This document shows positions 27,371 to 35,119 of a stretch of DNA of 64,000 nucleotides, piece after piece; positions within the stretch are counted from its first letter, which is position 1, and each line of letters begins with the position of its first letter. The notes below the pieces were generated by a model. It ran no database searches, was not told the origin of the DNA, and worked only from the letters and a program-made list of their open reading frames with translations. This DNA is from an uncultured Balneola sp. (GTDB lineage: Bacteria > Bacteroidota > Rhodothermia > Balneolales > Balneolaceae), in NCBI GenBank assembly GCA_902529115.1, contig CABZVB010000007.1:1-64000 (forward strand), given 5' to 3'. A program made the translations under genes and the position numbers.

Positions 27371-27583
27371 TTAAGGTAATATGAATAAGTCTTCAACTTT
27401 GCATTGTAATGTTTTAGCTATTCTGAGAGCTAATACAGTCGAAGGGACATAAACGCCATTTTCAATAGCATTTATACTTTTTCTTGAAACATTAGCAGAG
27501 ACTGATAATTCTTGCTGAGTTAAGCCAGCAGATTTTCTTAAAATTTCAAGATTATTCAATAATTTTTTGTGATTTTTTCCCAA
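27371..27583 (-). CDS. small XRE-family HTH regulator
   Basis: A 70-aa protein that is almost entirely one helix-turn-helix (LRKSAGLTQQELSVSANVSRKSINAIENGVYVPSTVLALRIAKTL split over residues 15-58), of the YozG/XRE type. There is no ATG: the frame offers only a TTG at 27583, two bases after the stop of the DUF6249 gene, which implies translational coupling. Small XRE proteins paired with a membrane protein are a recurrent arrangement, and the regulator often represses its own operon. Confidence 0.8.
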   Translation of the reverse strand: MGKNHKKLLNNLEILRKSAGLTQQELSVSANVSRKSINAIENGVYVPSTVLALRIAKTLQCKVEDLFILP

Positions 27584-27585
27584 AT

Positions 27586-27981
27586 CTATTCGCTCTCAAA
27601 TTTTTCAACAGCATCAGTAAGCTCTGAACCAGTATTTGGATAAAGATACCCAGCAATTATTTGACCTATACCAATCATTGCAACTAAGGCACCGACACCT
27701 TCAAATATTTTTCCAATGAAAATATACCCTAGAAGGTAGAGTCCAGCACCTACAAACATTGTAATGACACCACCTCTACGATAATCAAGTGGCTCTTTTT
27801 TTCTATCTTCAAAAATCCCTAATAATTCTTCTAATTTTTTAGGTTCATCTAAGTATTTTGATATTTCAATTATAGCTTCTCTTTTTCCTTTTTCTTCAAG
27901 ATATAACCAAATAAAAACTACTGAGACAATTAAAATTGCCGTTAACATTCCTGAAATGGGAATAATGATGTTTTGATCCAA
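27586..27981 (-). CDS. DUF6249-like membrane protein paired with XRE regulator
   Basis: Membrane protein with an N-terminal helix (about residues 5-25 of the chosen form), a charged linker with ISKYLDEPKKLEELL and YRRGG, then two closely spaced helices. This layout resembles DUF6249. The start is uncertain: no ATG precedes the first helix. I use the TTG at 27981, which gives an N-terminus like related proteins (MDQNIIIPIS); a TTG at 28044 would add 21 residues and an ATG at 27948 would remove 11. The XRE gene starts 2 nt after its stop, so the two form one unit. Function unknown. Confidence 0.65.
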   Translation of the reverse strand: MDQNIIIPISGMLTAILIVSVVFIWLYLEEKGKREAIIEISKYLDEPKKLEELLGIFEDRKKEPLDYRRGGVITMFVGAGLYLLGYIFIGKIFEGVGALVAMIGIGQIIAGYLYPNTGSELTDAVEKFESE

Positions 27982-28212
27982 AATGCAAAGATTTATAAAA
28001 TTTAAATGTAACGTAAAGGTAACACATATAATAAAGAGAAGCAAACGTTACACTATAAAGTTTTTATCTGATTTATTCTATGTATATAAATATTAATTTC
28101 GTTCTTTAGCTTTATTTGTATAATCTGAAAACGAACTCCATTTAAATGTATCATCATCTCTAAGCAAAAATATATCGGATTTTGGTCTAGCACCTCTCTT
28201 GTAGTAGGTAAC

Positions 28213-29454
28213 ATGGTTGGTTCGGGTATATTTTTACTTCCAGCTACATTAGCTTTATATGGTAGTATAAGTTTAGTTGGGTGGGTTTTTGCATCTATAG
28301 GTGCCATTCTACTAGCAATAGTTTTTGGAAGTCTAGGTAAAATAGCTCCCAATATTACAGGGGGTCCGTATGCATACACAAAACTTGGATTAGGTCTTTT
28401 TCCTGGATACTTAGTTGCCTGGGGATATTGGGTATCTATTTGGTGTACCAATGCTGCTATTGCAGTTGCCTTAGTGGGGTATTTAGAGGTTTTTTTCCCT
28501 GTTCTCAATAATACTACTTATGCAATATTAACAGGCTTATCAGTTATATGGTTATTTACTTGGATCAATTCAAAGCCATTAAATACGGTTGCTATCGTGC
28601 AAATTGTTACTACTATGCTAAAAGTAACGCCAATATTTTTAATTGCCATATTTGGTTATTTCTATATCGAGTCGGGTAATTTTAAAGTGCCTAATTTAAG
28701 TGGGGAATCTAATTTAAGTTCAATTACAATAACAACTACAGCAACATTATTTGCTTTTTTAGGTATGGAAAGTGCCACTATTACAAGTTCAAAAATTGAA
28801 AATGCTCATACAACAATCAGGAATTCTACAATTGCAGGAACTTTTTTCACTATAGCAATTTATATCACTAGTTCAGTCGTAATAATGGGTATCATTCCTC
28901 AAGTCGAACTTATGAGTTCAAATGCTCCTTTTGCAGATGCAGCAGCTTTATTTTGGGGTGATTTAGCTAAATACATTGTTGCAGGAGGTGCGGTTATAGC
29001 AACATTAGGAGCCCTAAATGGGTGGATACTTATTCAAGGGCAGGTGCCTATGGCAGCAGCAAATGATAATTTATTCCCTAAATTATTTGGGAAAACAAAT
29101 AAAAACGATTCACCAATTATAGGAATCATTTTATCAAGTAGTCTTGCCTCCCTAGTGATGGGTTTAAATTTTTCTGACGGTTTGGTTCAAGCGTTTACCT
29201 TTATGATGAACTTATCTACTCTTTCGGTGTTAACTCCGTATCTACTATCATCAATAAGCTTGATAATTTTAGTCAAATCATTGCCAGGTGAACATCTAAA
29301 AGAAAAAATTATATCATACCTAGCCATTATCTTTTGTATATGGGTTATATTTGGAAGTGGTATTAAAGTAGTATTATGGGGTATATTTCTGCTGATTATA
29401 GGTATTCCATTATATTTTTTACTTAACAAAGATGAAAATCAAAATACTAAATGA
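28213..29454 (+). CDS. APC-family amino acid permease; annotated start lies inside the first helix
   Basis: Amino acid/polyamine/organocation permease of about 413 aa with 11-12 membrane helices. The conserved first-helix motif GNMVGSGIFLLP spans the only ATG (28213), and ITGGPYAYTKLGLG follows in helix 3. The in-frame sequence upstream reads KQKYIGFWSSTSLVVGN, which is just what the family has at the N-terminus. Yet no ATG, GTG or TTG exists between the stop at 28126 and 28213. Either a rare start such as ATC is used or the 5' end is damaged. The stop overlaps the Rieske gene by 4 nt (ATGA), so the permease probably imports that enzyme's substrate. Confidence 0.8.
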   Translation: MVGSGIFLLPATLALYGSISLVGWVFASIGAILLAIVFGSLGKIAPNITGGPYAYTKLGLGLFPGYLVAWGYWVSIWCTNAAIAVALVGYLEVFFPVLNNTTYAILTGLSVIWLFTWINSKPLNTVAIVQIVTTMLKVTPIFLIAIFGYFYIESGNFKVPNLSGESNLSSITITTTATLFAFLGMESATITSSKIENAHTTIRNSTIAGTFFTIAIYITSSVVIMGIIPQVELMSSNAPFADAAALFWGDLAKYIVAGGAVIATLGALNGWILIQGQVPMAAANDNLFPKLFGKTNKNDSPIIGIILSSSLASLVMGLNFSDGLVQAFTFMMNLSTLSVLTPYLLSSISLIILVKSLPGEHLKEKIISYLAIIFCIWVIFGSGIKVVLWGIFLLIIGIPLYFLLNKDENQNTK

Positions 29455-30533
29455 TTAAGTTTCATATTGACCAAGACATAACCAAAGCAGAGAGTCTCCC
29501 TGCCAGCTTTTACAGGGATGACGCTATTTTTAATAGAATTAAAGAGAATATATTTGAGAAAACATGGCAGTGGGTAGGTGATTCAAACACACTAGTACCT
29601 CTATCTAATCACGTACATCCATTCATCTATATTGAAAATTTCATTTTGGAACCGATGTTATTGGTCCGAAATAGACAGGATCAGATAAATTGTTTTTCTA
29701 ATGTTTGTACACATAGAGGAAATTTGATTGCACATAATCCGGGAAAAAATAAAACCCTAAAGTGTATGTATCATGGGCGCCAATTTAATCTGGATGGTTC
29801 ATTTAAGAGTATGCCAGAATTTGACGAGGCTATAAATTTCCCAAGACCTTGTGATCATTTACATAAGTTCTCGATGCGTGACTGGGCTACGCATCTATTC
29901 GTTGCATTAGACCCACTTTATGATTTCTCTAAAGTTATAAATAAGATGAAGGAAAGAGTTGGTTTTTTACCACTGAATGAATTTAAACTGGATGTAAGTA
30001 GAAATAAAGATTACTTGATCAATTGTCATTGGGCTTTATACTGTGATAATTATTTGGAAGGATTCCATATTCCTTTTGTACATGATGACTTAAATACGGT
30101 TTTAGATTATGGAACATATAAAACAGAGATATATGAGCATCTCAACCTACAAATTGGATATTCTGAGGGTGCTGAGGAAGTGTTTGATTTACCAACCGGC
30201 CATCCTGATTATGGTAAAAATGTAGCGGCATACTACTATTGGGTTTTTCCAAATATGATGTTCAATTTTTATCCATGGGGTTTATCCGTAAACGTTGTTA
30301 AGCCAATTAACAAAGATAAAACAAAGGTTTCTTTTGTAACATATGTATATGATGAAAGTAAGTTAGATTCTGGGGCAGGAGCTTTATTAGATAAGGTTGA
30401 GAGGGAAGATGAGTTTGTTGTTGAGGGTGTTCACTTGGGTTTACAATCTAAATTCTATGAAAGAGGTAGATTTTCGCCTACACGAGAAAAAGGAGTACAT
30501 CATTTCCATTCGCTTTTAGCAAAATATTTGTAG
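29451..30533 (+). CDS. Rieske non-heme iron oxygenase, alpha subunit
   Basis: Terminal oxygenase of 360 aa. The Rieske cluster ligands are C86-x-H88 and C105-x2-H108 (CTHRGN, CMYHGR). The mononuclear iron site is in the DNYLEGFHIPFVH segment, with His206 and His211. The C-terminal domain is an SRPBCC fold. Relatives hydroxylate or demethylate quaternary amines such as betaine, carnitine or stachydrine, as well as aromatic acids. Coupling to an amino acid permease by a 4-nt overlap favours an amino acid-like or betaine-like substrate. No reductase or ferredoxin gene is adjacent, so electrons must come from elsewhere. Confidence 0.85.
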   Translation: MIKFHIDQDITKAESLPASFYRDDAIFNRIKENIFEKTWQWVGDSNTLVPLSNHVHPFIYIENFILEPMLLVRNRQDQINCFSNVCTHRGNLIAHNPGKNKTLKCMYHGRQFNLDGSFKSMPEFDEAINFPRPCDHLHKFSMRDWATHLFVALDPLYDFSKVINKMKERVGFLPLNEFKLDVSRNKDYLINCHWALYCDNYLEGFHIPFVHDDLNTVLDYGTYKTEIYEHLNLQIGYSEGAEEVFDLPTGHPDYGKNVAAYYYWVFPNMMFNFYPWGLSVNVVKPINKDKTKVSFVTYVYDESKLDSGAGALLDKVEREDEFVVEGVHLGLQSKFYERGRFSPTREKGVHHFHSLLAKYL

Positions 30534-30589
30534 TCGATTTGATTTGAGAATTGCGTAGATGAATAGTATTTAATGTAATCTAGTTTAAT

Positions 30590-31285
30590 TCAATCTTTTT
30601 TGCAGGGGCAGTTACGTGAGTAATGTCTACACAAGTTGTCATCAGGTGCTTTTGAGAAACGGGCTTTGCATGGGCCTCGACCATGATGAATCATTAAATG
30701 GGATAAATCGGTCCAGCATTCTTGAGGGAATAAGGCCATAAGATCACGTTCAATTTTATCGGTGTTATTCTTCTCGCGGGTAAGTCCAAATCGATATGAA
30801 AACCGTTTAACATGGGTATCGACCACGACTCCTGCGTTAATATTGAAAGCATTACCTAGTACTACATTGGCGGTTTTTCGGGCCGCTCCACGAAGGCTAA
30901 GTAAGTCATCCATATTTTGCGGTACTTCTCCACCAAAATCGGAGACAATTCGCTGGGAGGCTTCTTTGAGTGACTTTGCCTTATTCCGATAAAATCCAGT
31001 TGTTTTAACCAATTTTTCCAACTCTTCTAATGGAGCCTGAGACATGAGTTCTGCAGTAGGGTAACTTTCAAAAAGAGCCGGGGTAACCATATTTACTCGT
31101 ACATCGGTGCATTGTGCGCTTAAAATTGTAGCCATCAATAGTTCAAAGGCATTTCTGTGATCTAACTCGCAGTGAGGATTAGGATACTTGGTATAGAGTA
31201 TTCGAAGAATTTCTTCAGCTCGCTCTTTTTGCTGTTTCGATTTGCGAGGTAGCTTAGGGCCTTTACTGATTGATTTTTTTTTCAT
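30590..31285 (-). CDS. nth: endonuclease III-like DNA glycosylase, altered Fe-S region
   Basis: HhH-GPD base-excision enzyme of 231 aa. Catalytic Lys137 (LRGAARKTANVVLG) and Asp156 (VVDTHVKR) are present, so glycosylase/AP-lyase activity is expected. The hairpin reads LRGAAR where the E. coli protein has LPGVGR; alanine at these sites is known in some branches. The C-terminal cysteines are at 206, 219, 226 and 228 instead of the canonical C-x6-C-x2-C-x5-C, so a normal 4Fe-4S cluster loop is not visible. The gene is convergent with the Rieske gene, and the SDR gene lies 24 nt upstream on the same strand. Confidence 0.9.
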   Translation of the reverse strand: MKKKSISKGPKLPRKSKQQKERAEEILRILYTKYPNPHCELDHRNAFELLMATILSAQCTDVRVNMVTPALFESYPTAELMSQAPLEELEKLVKTTGFYRNKAKSLKEASQRIVSDFGGEVPQNMDDLLSLRGAARKTANVVLGNAFNINAGVVVDTHVKRFSYRFGLTREKNNTDKIERDLMALFPQECWTDLSHLMIHHGRGPCKARFSKAPDDNLCRHYSRNCPCKKD

Positions 31286-31309
31286 GCATCAAAAATAAAC
31301 AATCTTGAG

Positions 31310-32332
31310 TTATTTTTTTACCGGTATCAGACTTTCTATAAAGGTAGCGGTATCTTTTATGCTTTGTTTAAAAGGTAAAGGCTCCCAATTAAAAACCTCT
31401 TTGGTTGCTGAGTTGTCAGCGTACACCTTCATGCCCAGAAAACCTAGCATCCCTTCAGCTTCGCGGTCAAAATAAGACAATAATTTTAGCAATAGATTTG
31501 GTGCAAGTCGAGTACTGGGGCCAGTATAGCCTAGTTTGTTGAGTATTGCTCCAATCTCCTGAAAACTTCGGGGCTTCGATTCAGCGGCAATAAATCGTTG
31601 ATTAGCTGCTTTTTCTATTTTTAACGCAGCCACATGTAGTTTTGCCACATCACGAACATCGACCATGGGGAAGGCAGCATCGGGTACTAGGGGTATTTTT
31701 CCTTGAAGCATTAGGGAGGCCATGCTCATAGAAGTACCCGATAAATTATCTCCGATGGCCGGGCCAAAAACACCTCCAGGATTAATGCTGACAAGTTCAG
31801 GCGAGTTATCTACTTCACTGTCTTTAATAAAATCCCAAGCGGCTTGTTCGGCTAAGGTTTTACTTTTGGCATAAGTGTTTAAGTCTTTTGCTTGCAGATT
31901 GGTCCAATGCTCGGGCGTTATTGTCCCTTGTTTTTTGCCGCCCATGATGGCAACAATTGAACTGGTTAAAACCACTCGCTTTAATCCATTTTTTTCGGCA
32001 GCCCGCAGCGCACGTAAGGTTCCATCGACAGCTGGTTCAATAATCTCACGTTCCCGCTTGGGATTGGCTATTGGAAAAGGGGACGCAGTATGCATAAGAT
32101 AATCACAACCATGTAGCGCTTGATCCCATCCCCTATCTTTAGTGAGGTCTAATTCTACAAAGCTTAGATTAGAGGTATCAATACCTGCGTTAATTAAACT
32201 TCGTAGCACTTCTTCTTTTTTTGAATGTGATCGAACAGAACCAATAACGCTATAGCTACTTTCTAGTAGTTGATGGGCACAGTTCAGTCCGATATATCCA
32301 GATATTCCAGTTAAAAGTACTTTTTCAGACAT
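31310..32332 (-). CDS. NAD(P)-dependent epimerase/reductase (dihydroflavonol reductase-like SDR)
   Basis: Extended short-chain dehydrogenase of 340 aa. The N-terminal nucleotide-binding motif is TGISGYIGLNCA (8-19), the catalytic motif is YAKSK (about residues 154-158), and TSSIVAIMG carries the serine. The family includes DFR-like aldehyde and ketone reductases. It is divergent from an HxlR-type regulator gene, and the intergenic region contains a 23-bp palindrome, so control by that regulator is likely. The nth gene lies 24 nt downstream. Substrate unknown. Confidence 0.88.
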   Translation of the reverse strand: MSEKVLLTGISGYIGLNCAHQLLESSYSVIGSVRSHSKKEEVLRSLINAGIDTSNLSFVELDLTKDRGWDQALHGCDYLMHTASPFPIANPKREREIIEPAVDGTLRALRAAEKNGLKRVVLTSSIVAIMGGKKQGTITPEHWTNLQAKDLNTYAKSKTLAEQAAWDFIKDSEVDNSPELVSINPGGVFGPAIGDNLSGTSMSMASLMLQGKIPLVPDAAFPMVDVRDVAKLHVAALKIEKAANQRFIAAESKPRSFQEIGAILNKLGYTGPSTRLAPNLLLKLLSYFDREAEGMLGFLGMKVYADNSATKEVFNWEPLPFKQSIKDTATFIESLIPVKK

Positions 32333-32417
32333 AATACTTGGAGGAGAGTGACATGATTAGGTGAGTTTTTTGGGAGTAATTGTGCAGGTAATTAAGCAAC
32401 CCAGAATGACAAGAATT

Positions 32418-32440
32418 ATTGCTTTTATTTTAAAAGTAAT
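32418..32440. promoter_or_regulatory. 23-bp near-perfect palindrome, candidate HxlR operator
   Basis: ATTGCTTTTA (32418-32427), spacer TTT, TAAAAGTAAT (32431-32440): ten-base arms with one mismatch. It lies in the 181-bp divergent region between the SDR gene and the HxlR-family gene, 74 bp before the latter. HxlR-type dimers bind such AT-rich palindromes; binding here is inference. Confidence 0.45.
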
Positions 32441-32513
32441 TTGAAAATCAGGAATTAACTATTTATTCACAAGTTTAAGTTTTAATTTAATATATATAAA
32501 CATCTTTGAGAAT

Positions 32514-32966
32514 ATGGAACCCAGTAAGAATTTATTTAGATGTAACTGTCCTCTTACTTCGGCTGTGGATATAGTGGGAGATAAATGGACCTTGGTCATT
32601 ATTAAGCTCATGCTTATTCAACATTGCCATACTTTTAAGGATATATCCGAATCAGATGAAGGAGTCGCCCCAAATATTTTATCCTCCCGTTTAAAGACCA
32701 TGCAGAGCTTAGATTTTATCAGAAAAACTCATCCCCCTAATAACAAAAAGGTGAATATTTATTATCTTACTATGAAGGGTTTATCCATTTGCCCCATAGT
32801 ATATGATTTAATGACATGGAGTTTTACCTATTTGAGAGATTATCATACTGATATGACCTCCTTTGTTCAACCATACATATCTCAACTTAAGCGTGAAGAA
32901 GCTATTCTCGAGATTCAAATGCATTATAAAGCTTCTGTAGCATCAGTGTTGTCAGATGACTTCTAG
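32514..32966 (+). CDS. HxlR-family winged-helix regulator
   Basis: Transcription factor of 150 aa with the HxlR signature: CNCPLTSAVDIVGDKWTLVIIKLML (shown here only as CPLTSAVDIVGDKWTL, residues 13-28), then ISESDEGVAPNILSSRLKTM as recognition region. N-terminal cysteines (Cys11 and Cys13) could serve as a redox switch, as in HypR or YodB of this family. It is divergent from the SDR gene and sits 60 nt upstream of an MFS gene, which suggests that it controls one or both. A palindrome lies between the divergent genes. Confidence 0.88.
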   Translation: MEPSKNLFRCNCPLTSAVDIVGDKWTLVIIKLMLIQHCHTFKDISESDEGVAPNILSSRLKTMQSLDFIRKTHPPNNKKVNIYYLTMKGLSICPIVYDLMTWSFTYLRDYHTDMTSFVQPYISQLKREEAILEIQMHYKASVASVLSDDF

Positions 32967-33026
32967 ATTCAAGATTCGGCTCACCAATAATTTTTGTTGG
33001 TGGGCATCAAAAAGCCATCTACCATC

Positions 33027-34313
33027 ATGAGTTCTAGCTTATTCAGTGTTAGCTTTGCTCGTTACCTATCTTTGTCCCTACTCATGCTATTATATGTCAA
33101 TAGCTTTGTAGATCGTCAAATTATCGCAGTATTAGGAGAATCTATACGGCAAGATTTGGGACTAAGTTATACCGATTTAGGATGGTTGTATGGACCTAGC
33201 TTTAGCTGGGTATATGCCATAATGGGCTTGATAATGGGACGTTTAGCCGATAAAACGTCTCGGGTTCGTATTATTTTAGCAGGTGCAACAGTTTGGAGTT
33301 TGGCTACTCTAATTAGTGGTTGGGTATCTTCTCTTAGCTTTCTTATAGCCTTAAGAATGGCTTTGGGACTCAGCCAAGCAGCCCTAAGTCCAGCGGTTTA
33401 TTCATTGCTAGCCGATTTATTCCCAAAAGAGCGACGCGCTACTGTTTTTTCAGCTTACGCTTCTGCCATTTTTATCGGTGTAGGTCTGTCTTTCTTAGTT
33501 GGTGGTTCTGTGGCACAAGCATATGATTGGCGTATTTCATTACAGGTATTAGGGGCATCTGGTTTCTTTCTAGTTGGATTATCTTTCTTTGGGTTAGTCG
33601 AACCAAAGAGAGTGGATTATAAGCTTAATAGAGGAAATTTCATTAATCAGGGGAATCCAACAGCTTCCTTTGGAGATGAAGAATCTGTATGGCATCAAAT
33701 TAAAGATTTATTAGCTAAACCGGCGTTAAGATATCATTTATTGGGTTTTGGATTGCTTGCAATGAGTGGGTATTCCATACTGGCTTTTATTGGTAGTATT
33801 TTTACTCAAAGCTTTGATCGAGTCGATTTAATACCACATTACGGATGGTTTCTAATAGTGACAGCACTGGCCGTTACCATTGCTGGATGGGTAACGGATC
33901 ATTGGGCTAAACATTTTGGCCCTAGGAACCGATTAGCCTGGGGCTGGGTTTCTGGATTAGTATCACTGCCTTTTTTGTGGGTTGGATTGCATAGTGAGAG
34001 TCCTTTAATTGCATTTTGGTTTATAGGAATCGGAAATGTAATCGCGTCTTCCTATAATGGGGTAGCCGCTGCGATTATTCAATTCTTTGCGCGTGATGAC
34101 CAGCGTGGCCTAGTGGGTGCTTTATATTTATTTGTTGTTAGTGTTGTTGGTTTTGGTGCAGGCCCACCTCTCGCAGGTTGGTTGAGTGATCAAATTTTTC
34201 AAGGAGCCAATGCGGTAGCTTCGTCTGTATGGAGTATTTATCTAATATGTGGAATAGGCTCCGCTGGTGCATTCTATTTAGCACGCAAATATTACGAACA
34301 GGATATAGTATAA
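33027..34313 (+). CDS. MFS transporter, spinster-like
   Basis: Major facilitator of 428 aa with about twelve membrane helices. NSFVDRQIIAVLGESIRQDLGLSY is split over residues 21-44, and the loop 2-3 motif is GRLADKTSR. The DRQ in the first helix is typical of spinster-type and related anion or drug transporters of Proteobacteria and FCB bacteria. The start is the ATG at 33027 (MSSSLFSVS); a TTG at 32994 would add eleven residues just after the hxlR stop. It probably forms a unit with hxlR, so its substrate may relate to that regulator's ligand. Substrate unknown. Confidence 0.88.
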   Translation: MSSSLFSVSFARYLSLSLLMLLYVNSFVDRQIIAVLGESIRQDLGLSYTDLGWLYGPSFSWVYAIMGLIMGRLADKTSRVRIILAGATVWSLATLISGWVSSLSFLIALRMALGLSQAALSPAVYSLLADLFPKERRATVFSAYASAIFIGVGLSFLVGGSVAQAYDWRISLQVLGASGFFLVGLSFFGLVEPKRVDYKLNRGNFINQGNPTASFGDEESVWHQIKDLLAKPALRYHLLGFGLLAMSGYSILAFIGSIFTQSFDRVDLIPHYGWFLIVTALAVTIAGWVTDHWAKHFGPRNRLAWGWVSGLVSLPFLWVGLHSESPLIAFWFIGIGNVIASSYNGVAAAIIQFFARDDQRGLVGALYLFVVSVVGFGAGPPLAGWLSDQIFQGANAVASSVWSIYLICGIGSAGAFYLARKYYEQDIV

Positions 34314-34345
34314 AAAAACCCTTCAACTTTTCAGGGTTGAAGGGT
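34312..34345 (-). terminator. intrinsic terminator read on the minus strand
   Basis: ACCCTTCAAC (34318-34327) pairs perfectly with GTTGAAGGGT (34336-34345) around an 8-nt loop. On the minus strand the stem is followed by a run of seven T (34312-34318 as A on the plus strand). On the plus strand there is no T-run. It would end minus-strand transcripts coming from about 34.6 kb, before they run into the MFS gene. Confidence 0.8.
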
Positions 34346-34460
34346 ACTAACCAAATAATAGGAGTTTTATCAAATAGAGCAAATCATGCTACTAATTGAC
34401 CACAGCCAGAGGCTGCAATAATGATTGAAATACAAAGATGAAAAAAACTCCTTAACTTTT
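34346..34460 (-). ncRNA. candidate structured non-coding RNA or 3' UTR
   Basis: Between the minus-strand terminator and the FKBP stop there are about 290 bases with no convincing reading frame. The part nearest the terminator can fold: a 9-bp outer stem AGGAGTTTT/AAAACTCCT (34360-34368 with 34444-34452) encloses a small hairpin CAGCC-AGA-GGCTG (34403-34415). Directly after it comes the terminator. This could be a small RNA, a structured 3' UTR of the FKBP operon or an attenuator relic. On the plus strand a six-T run also follows the outer stem (about 34457-34462), so the direction is not certain. Bases 34461-34633 show nothing further. Confidence 0.3.
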
Positions 34461-34633
34461 TTACATCTATCTTAGCGTATCACTATCTACCTAACTAAAT
34501 GCACAACTTAGGCTTAAAAGTTCCCAAGATTTAATATTAAATAATTCTTATGATGCATTTGTTTGATTTTTATCGCGATTTGATAAGGCTTTTTACTGAG
34601 ATTTGTAAGTTTTTACTATTGCAGACCTAGGAA

Positions 34634-35119
34634 TTAATTGATTTGAAAAAGTAATATTTCAAACTCCAATGAAGCATTTGGTAGAATATCAGAGCCTATA
34701 CCGTTTTTCCCATAAGCATAAACAGAAGGAATATATAGGGTGATGCGCCCGCCCTCTTTTATAAGTGGGATTCCAATCTGCCAGCCTGTTATTAAATTTT
34801 CTAAAGGAAAATTTATAGGTGTAGAACGACTATCGAATATATTCCCATTCAAAGTTTTACCCTCATAGCTCACTGAAACATTAGAACAGTAATTGGGTCG
34901 ATCACCCTCGCCACTACGCTTTATTATATAGCGCAGGCCTGAAGGGTGTGTTTGTGCTTCGATGTTATTCGATGCTAAATAAGCGTCAATTGCTTCAATA
35001 TCTTTGGTCAATTGCTCTTGATTAACAGCTAAATTTGGTTCTAATGAGCATTCGTCCTTGGAGCATCCCAGCCATAGGATAGCTATTATACTAGCAATTA
35101 AGGGGTAATTATACTTCAT
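34634..35119 (-). CDS. FKBP-type peptidyl-prolyl isomerase lipoprotein
   Basis: Envelope PPIase of 161 aa. The signal peptide ends in lipobox LWLGC (Cys19). The C-terminal two thirds is an FKBP domain (VSYEGKTLNGNIFDSR, then LITGWQIGIPLIKEGGRITLYIPS as separate segments, and YGKNGIG). A conserved DSR and the GW of the active site are present. It assists folding of exported proteins. Its start lies inside the 3' end of pntB (11-nt overlap), so it is the last gene of the pnt operon, an uncommon neighbour for a transhydrogenase. Confidence 0.9.
   Translation of the reverse strand: MKYNYPLIASIIAILWLGCSKDECSLEPNLAVNQEQLTKDIEAIDAYLASNNIEAQTHPSGLRYIIKRSGEGDRPNYCSNVSVSYEGKTLNGNIFDSRSTPINFPLENLITGWQIGIPLIKEGGRITLYIPSVYAYGKNGIGSDILPNASLEFEILLFQIN

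Noticed and set aside
28053-28508. 151-codon open frame on the minus strand
   Set aside because: Overlaps the conserved start of the permease in antisense and has shadow-frame composition.
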